From NCBI GenBank assembly GCA_027596075.1, contig JADGJC010000162.1, positions 69,119 to 89,690 of the forward strand: 20,572 nucleotides of DNA, read 5' to 3'. How positions within the stretch are numbered: position 1 is the stretch's first letter; every line of letters starts with the position of its first letter. Below are positions 17,678-20,572 of the stretch, piece by piece. The stretch comes from Rhizophlyctis rosea. Taxonomy: Eukaryota > Chytridiomycota > Chytridiomycetes > Rhizophlyctidales > Rhizophlyctidaceae. The notes under the pieces are model-generated. The model did not search any database. It had not been told where the DNA came from and saw only the letters and a list, made by a program, of their open reading frames with translations. The translations under genes were made by a program, and so were the position numbers.

Positions 17678-20572
17678 ATGGCGAAGAAGAAGAACAAGGC
17701 AAAGCAGAGGGAGAACGCTAAGCAAAGGAAGGCGGAGGCGGCGGAGGCGGCAGCAGACAATAGCAGCCAAGATGCAACCAAGGCTGTGGAGGTTGCGGAT
17801 CCGAAGGAAGTGGCCTTCAAGCTGCCGCTTGACATCCTGCAAAAGATCTTCCATATCGTGTGCGAATTGGAGGGTAACCCGGAACCCGTTCACTCCGACC
17901 CTGCAGTCGAGTGAGTAGGGTGCTCAAAAGGGCCATGTTCGTCGTTCAGTGTCACTGGCGGTTGTCAACTCAAGTGAGACATGCCCTCAATTCTCACTAG
18001 ACTCTAACCATACATCACCCTTGGTTCGTTCGCAATCAGTGACGCTGCCGAAAGATACATGAAGTGCTGCGACATGACAGCCCAATTCCGCCTCGTCCTC
18101 CTGCCGCTATTTACCGTATGCCGCAGCTGGGCCAAAGCCGCCATCCCGCTCTTCTACGAAAAACTTTTCTTCTGTTGCGACGTGCGGATCCACCGCTTGC
18201 TGAAGAAATTCGGTCGACGTAACAAGTTCCCGTACCACACCTACATCAAATACGTCAGCGTCCGCACGATGTACCCTGAGGACGAGATTGACAACATGTT
18301 TAGTACGAAGAAGATGGGCGCGATTATTTTCGACAGGAAGCACAAACCAACATGGGAAGCGCTTGCGGAGTTGGCTCATGCTAGTGATAATATTGCGAGT
18401 GTTGGTGTGAATAGTTTTGCGTTCATGCCGGGCCAGGTTGCGTGTTCCGACCAGTTTCCTCCTTGGGATGCTTTCAAGAGAGTATTGGAGCGCATGGGCA
18501 AGGTAAAGTTTTCGCTTTGATTTGGTATGATCCTCCAGTCATTGTACTTAACAGATGGACTTGGCCTGAAACAGAGAGTGAAGGGTTTGGACATGGCATG
18601 GGTGAGCGAAGACACGCCGTTCGACCCTGCGGATGGACCAAATTTCAGAGCGCTGATGGATGGTATGTTGGATGAAGATGTACCGTGCCCCCAACCATGG
18701 ATCGAGGAGAGTAAATGCTTATGTTCGTTCTGCCAACTTCAGGTCGAGAAGACGTTTGGGAGAGGATTAAGCGGTTGCTTCCCAATCTCGAAAAATTCAG
18801 AATCTCGTAAGTTGGATAAATCTTGCTGCTGAAAACAATCTGCCTGTGCCGCAGTGAGTTTATTTATTTACATTTGCAACTTCCCCTCCATGCACTTTGT
18901 CAGACTCCCACCCGGCAAAGCCAGGAAATCCAACTACATCCCCAAATGGGTTTCCGTCGGCACCAAACTGAAAAGCATCTGCATCTCGTCCGACATTCCC
19001 ATCGACGTCCTCCGCAAAGTCGCCAAAGTCGTCCCCAATACTCTAGAGTACCTCGACCTCCCGACGGCGGACTTGGTTGCGTTCAACGAGATTGGCAGTC
19101 GGTGTCCGAACTTGAAGGATTTGATCTTCTCGGCTGATGCGTTGTTGAATTTGCCGCCGTGGGGTGCGCAGGATCCTAAGGGGCTGAAGTGTCCGTTTAA
19201 GAATTTGAAGGCTTTGGAGATTAGGAGTGGGGCATATCCGGAGTTGGTTGAGTGGCTTGTTAAGGGGAGCAAGAGTACGTTGCAGATTATTGATGTGACC
19301 TTGAAGAGGACGCAGAGGGCTCCTAGTGCGGGTGTGCCTGTTAGAGAGCAGGTATGTGCTTGTTACGAGCACCTGCATATGGCTGGGTCATCAAACTATG
19401 CTCTGATTTTGCCGCCGCTAAATATCTTATCTTTCCCATTTTACTAACACACCAGAACCCCAACAAGCCCGCCGACTTCAACCTGTCCAAGGCCATGGAA
19501 CGCACCTTCCGAAGAATGTGTCCAGAGCTAATAACCCTCCGGGTTTGGAGACCGCAATCGACCGCACATAATTTATTTCATGGCCGACCCGCTCTGAAAC
19601 CGGAACCGCCTGCTACCACCATCCGCCGCCGTGCACCACGTCATTTGCAGGATTCCGACTCGGACGATGACGGCCGCCCCACCCCTTGGACCCACATCGC
19701 CAACTCGTTGAAAAGCTACGCGCAGGACGGGAAATTGTCAAAGGAATTGCAACACAAAATCTTTTGCACGGGAATGACGAAGGAGGAGTTCGAAACCTTC
19801 ATCCAACGGCACGGATGGGATGCGTATGGTGTTACGTATGGGGAGTATCTGAAGTGGAAGAAACGCCAGGATAGCGGGAAGGGCGATGAGATGGATGAGG
19901 ACGCCAAGAGGGCGTTGAGGTTTTCGAGGATCATGAGTAGGCGGTTGACGCAGTTGGCGGAGGAAGGGAAGTTGCCGGGGGATTTGGAGAGGTGTGTGAG
20001 GACTGGGGCCATGATGGATCAGGAGAGGCTTATGAGGTGGATTAGGGGACCTGGGAAAGGGTTGATTGATTTGGAGGCTATGCAGGCGGCGTCGGAGGAT
20101 GAGGAGGATGAGGAGGAGAGTGAGGAGGAGAGTGAGGATGACAAACCCTCCGCTTCCAAGTCGAAACAAGACCCTCAAGACGACCGGAAAGACTACGGCC
20201 TCCAAGCCTGGATGCACATCGTCCAAAACCTCCAAAAACACATGTCCGAAGGCGCGCCCTTCGCACCAGCATGGAAGCGCAAGCTCTTCGAAGGCGGGTT
20301 CTCTCAGTCGGAATTCGAATCTTTTGTGAAGGAGAACGGGTGGGACGAATTCGGGGTTGAGTATAAGCATTATTTGAAGGAGTTGAAGTATAGGGGTGAG
20401 ACTGTTGAGGAGGAGAAAGGGCGGCATATGCGGTTTTTGGTGAGGATGGACAGACGGTTGAGGGTTTTGGAGAGGCGGGGGCAGTTGCCTGGGTGGTTGG
20501 TTGAGGTGCTGAGGGGGAGGGCGCCGAGAGATCAGGAGAGGTTTGAGGGGTGGTTGAGGAGTGGGGGGAAGG
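17678..20572 (+). CDS. F-box-like, leucine-rich protein with duplicated C-terminal GWD module (3' end outside the window)
   Basis: Predicted exons: 17678-17910, 18040-18502, 18575-18662, 18743-18806, 18904-19351 and 19456 onward. Donors include GTGAGT, GTAAAG, GTATGT and GTAAGT, and all acceptors are CAG. A TACTAAC branch site precedes the last exon. The ATG has a good context (acaaaATGG). Residues 1-25 are Lys/Ala/Glu-rich. Residues 49-58 (LPLDILQKIF) and 98-117 (LLPLFTVCRSWAKAAIPLFY) form an F-box-like motif interrupted by an insertion of about 35 residues. Residues about 262-432 show leucine-rich-repeat-like strings (CPNLKDLIF, FKNLKALEI). F-box proteins bind Skp1 and present substrates to SCF ubiquitin ligases, so that role is inferred. 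Residues 510-634 and 684 onward are two copies of an unrecognised module, linked by an acidic DEEDEEESEEE stretch. The gene runs off the right edge. Exons 3 and 4 are the least certain. Confidence 0.8.
19687..20061 (+). repeat. GWD module, copy 1 (about 125 aa)
   Basis: Protein repeat in the last exon of the F-box-like gene. Key positions in order are W.HI, a K-I/L-F step, EFE.F, the GWD..GV.Y..YLK core, an LRF..M.RRL..L helix, G.LP, and DQER..W. It is preceded by a short acidic DSDSDDD stretch. Similarity to copy 2 is at the protein level, and the DNA has diverged, so the duplication is old. Confidence 0.85.
20209..20572 (+). repeat. GWD module, copy 2 (cut by the window edge)
   Basis: The second copy has the same order of conserved positions as copy 1: W.HI, K-L-F, EFE.F, GWD..GV.Y..YLK, MRF..M.RRL..L, G.LP, DQER..W. 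One residue is inserted before the KLF step. The copy is essentially complete at the edge of the window, so further copies could follow. Confidence 0.85.

Noticed and set aside
18541..18554. Alternative acceptor (taacag at 18554) for exon 3 of the F-box-like gene
   Set aside because: It leads to a TGA stop within five codons. The acceptor at 18574 keeps the frame.
18855..18903. Alternative acceptor (gccgcag at 18854) for exon 5 of the F-box-like gene
   Set aside because: It would put the downstream leucine-rich segment out of frame. The acceptor at 18903 keeps the frame and gives FRIS-LPPGKARK.
19738..20427. 229-codon minus-strand open frame opposite the GWD modules
   Set aside because: The plus strand reads through as a repeated, conserved protein in one frame. 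The antisense translation is low-complexity Leu/Pro/His-rich.

Overview
The window looks like nuclear DNA of a fungus. Three genes carry short spliceosomal introns with GT..AG ends, several with a CTAAC or CTAAT-like branch site. One of them belongs to the fungal CipC/DUF3759 family. There are no operons, Shine-Dalgarno sites, rRNA or tRNA genes that I can find. Which fungal lineage this is cannot be settled from the sequence alone.

Layout. Bases 1-3400 hold no recognisable gene but contain decayed repeats, including a minisatellite of about 39 bp period at 1587-1935. A TATA box at 3401 starts gene 1 (+ strand, 3568-7305, three exons, 1061 aa). It has an N-terminal von Willebrand factor A (vWA) domain with a full MIDAS metal site and about 850 residues I do not recognise. 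Its first intron carries a cluster of GC-rich mini-hairpin repeats. Bases 7306-14480 form a gene desert of about 7 kb with several inverted repeats and a decayed duplicate (about 13424-13557) of the 3' end of gene 2. Gene 2 (- strand, 15549-14482, four exons, 199 aa) is a CipC/DUF3759 protein with a Gly-Tyr-Pro-Gln repeat tail. A tiny last exon adds a natural run of histidines. After a 2.1 kb gap containing the TATA box of gene 2, gene 3 (+ strand, 17678 to beyond the right edge, at least six exons, more than 804 aa) encodes an F-box-like and leucine-rich protein. Its C-terminal part holds two copies of a module of about 120 residues centred on a GWD..GV.Y..YLK core.

Genes 1 and 2 are convergent and genes 2 and 3 divergent. 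Nothing in the sequence ties the three into one pathway: the plausible roles are a vWA scaffold or interaction protein, a stress- or hyphal-growth-associated small protein, and a substrate adaptor of an SCF-type ubiquitin ligase. The most unusual items are the duplicated GWD module, the His-rich micro-exon and its decayed duplicate, the mini-hairpin cluster in the vWA intron, and block-wise switches of codon style inside single exons of genes 1 and 3. I found no CRISPR array, phage, or intact transposon.
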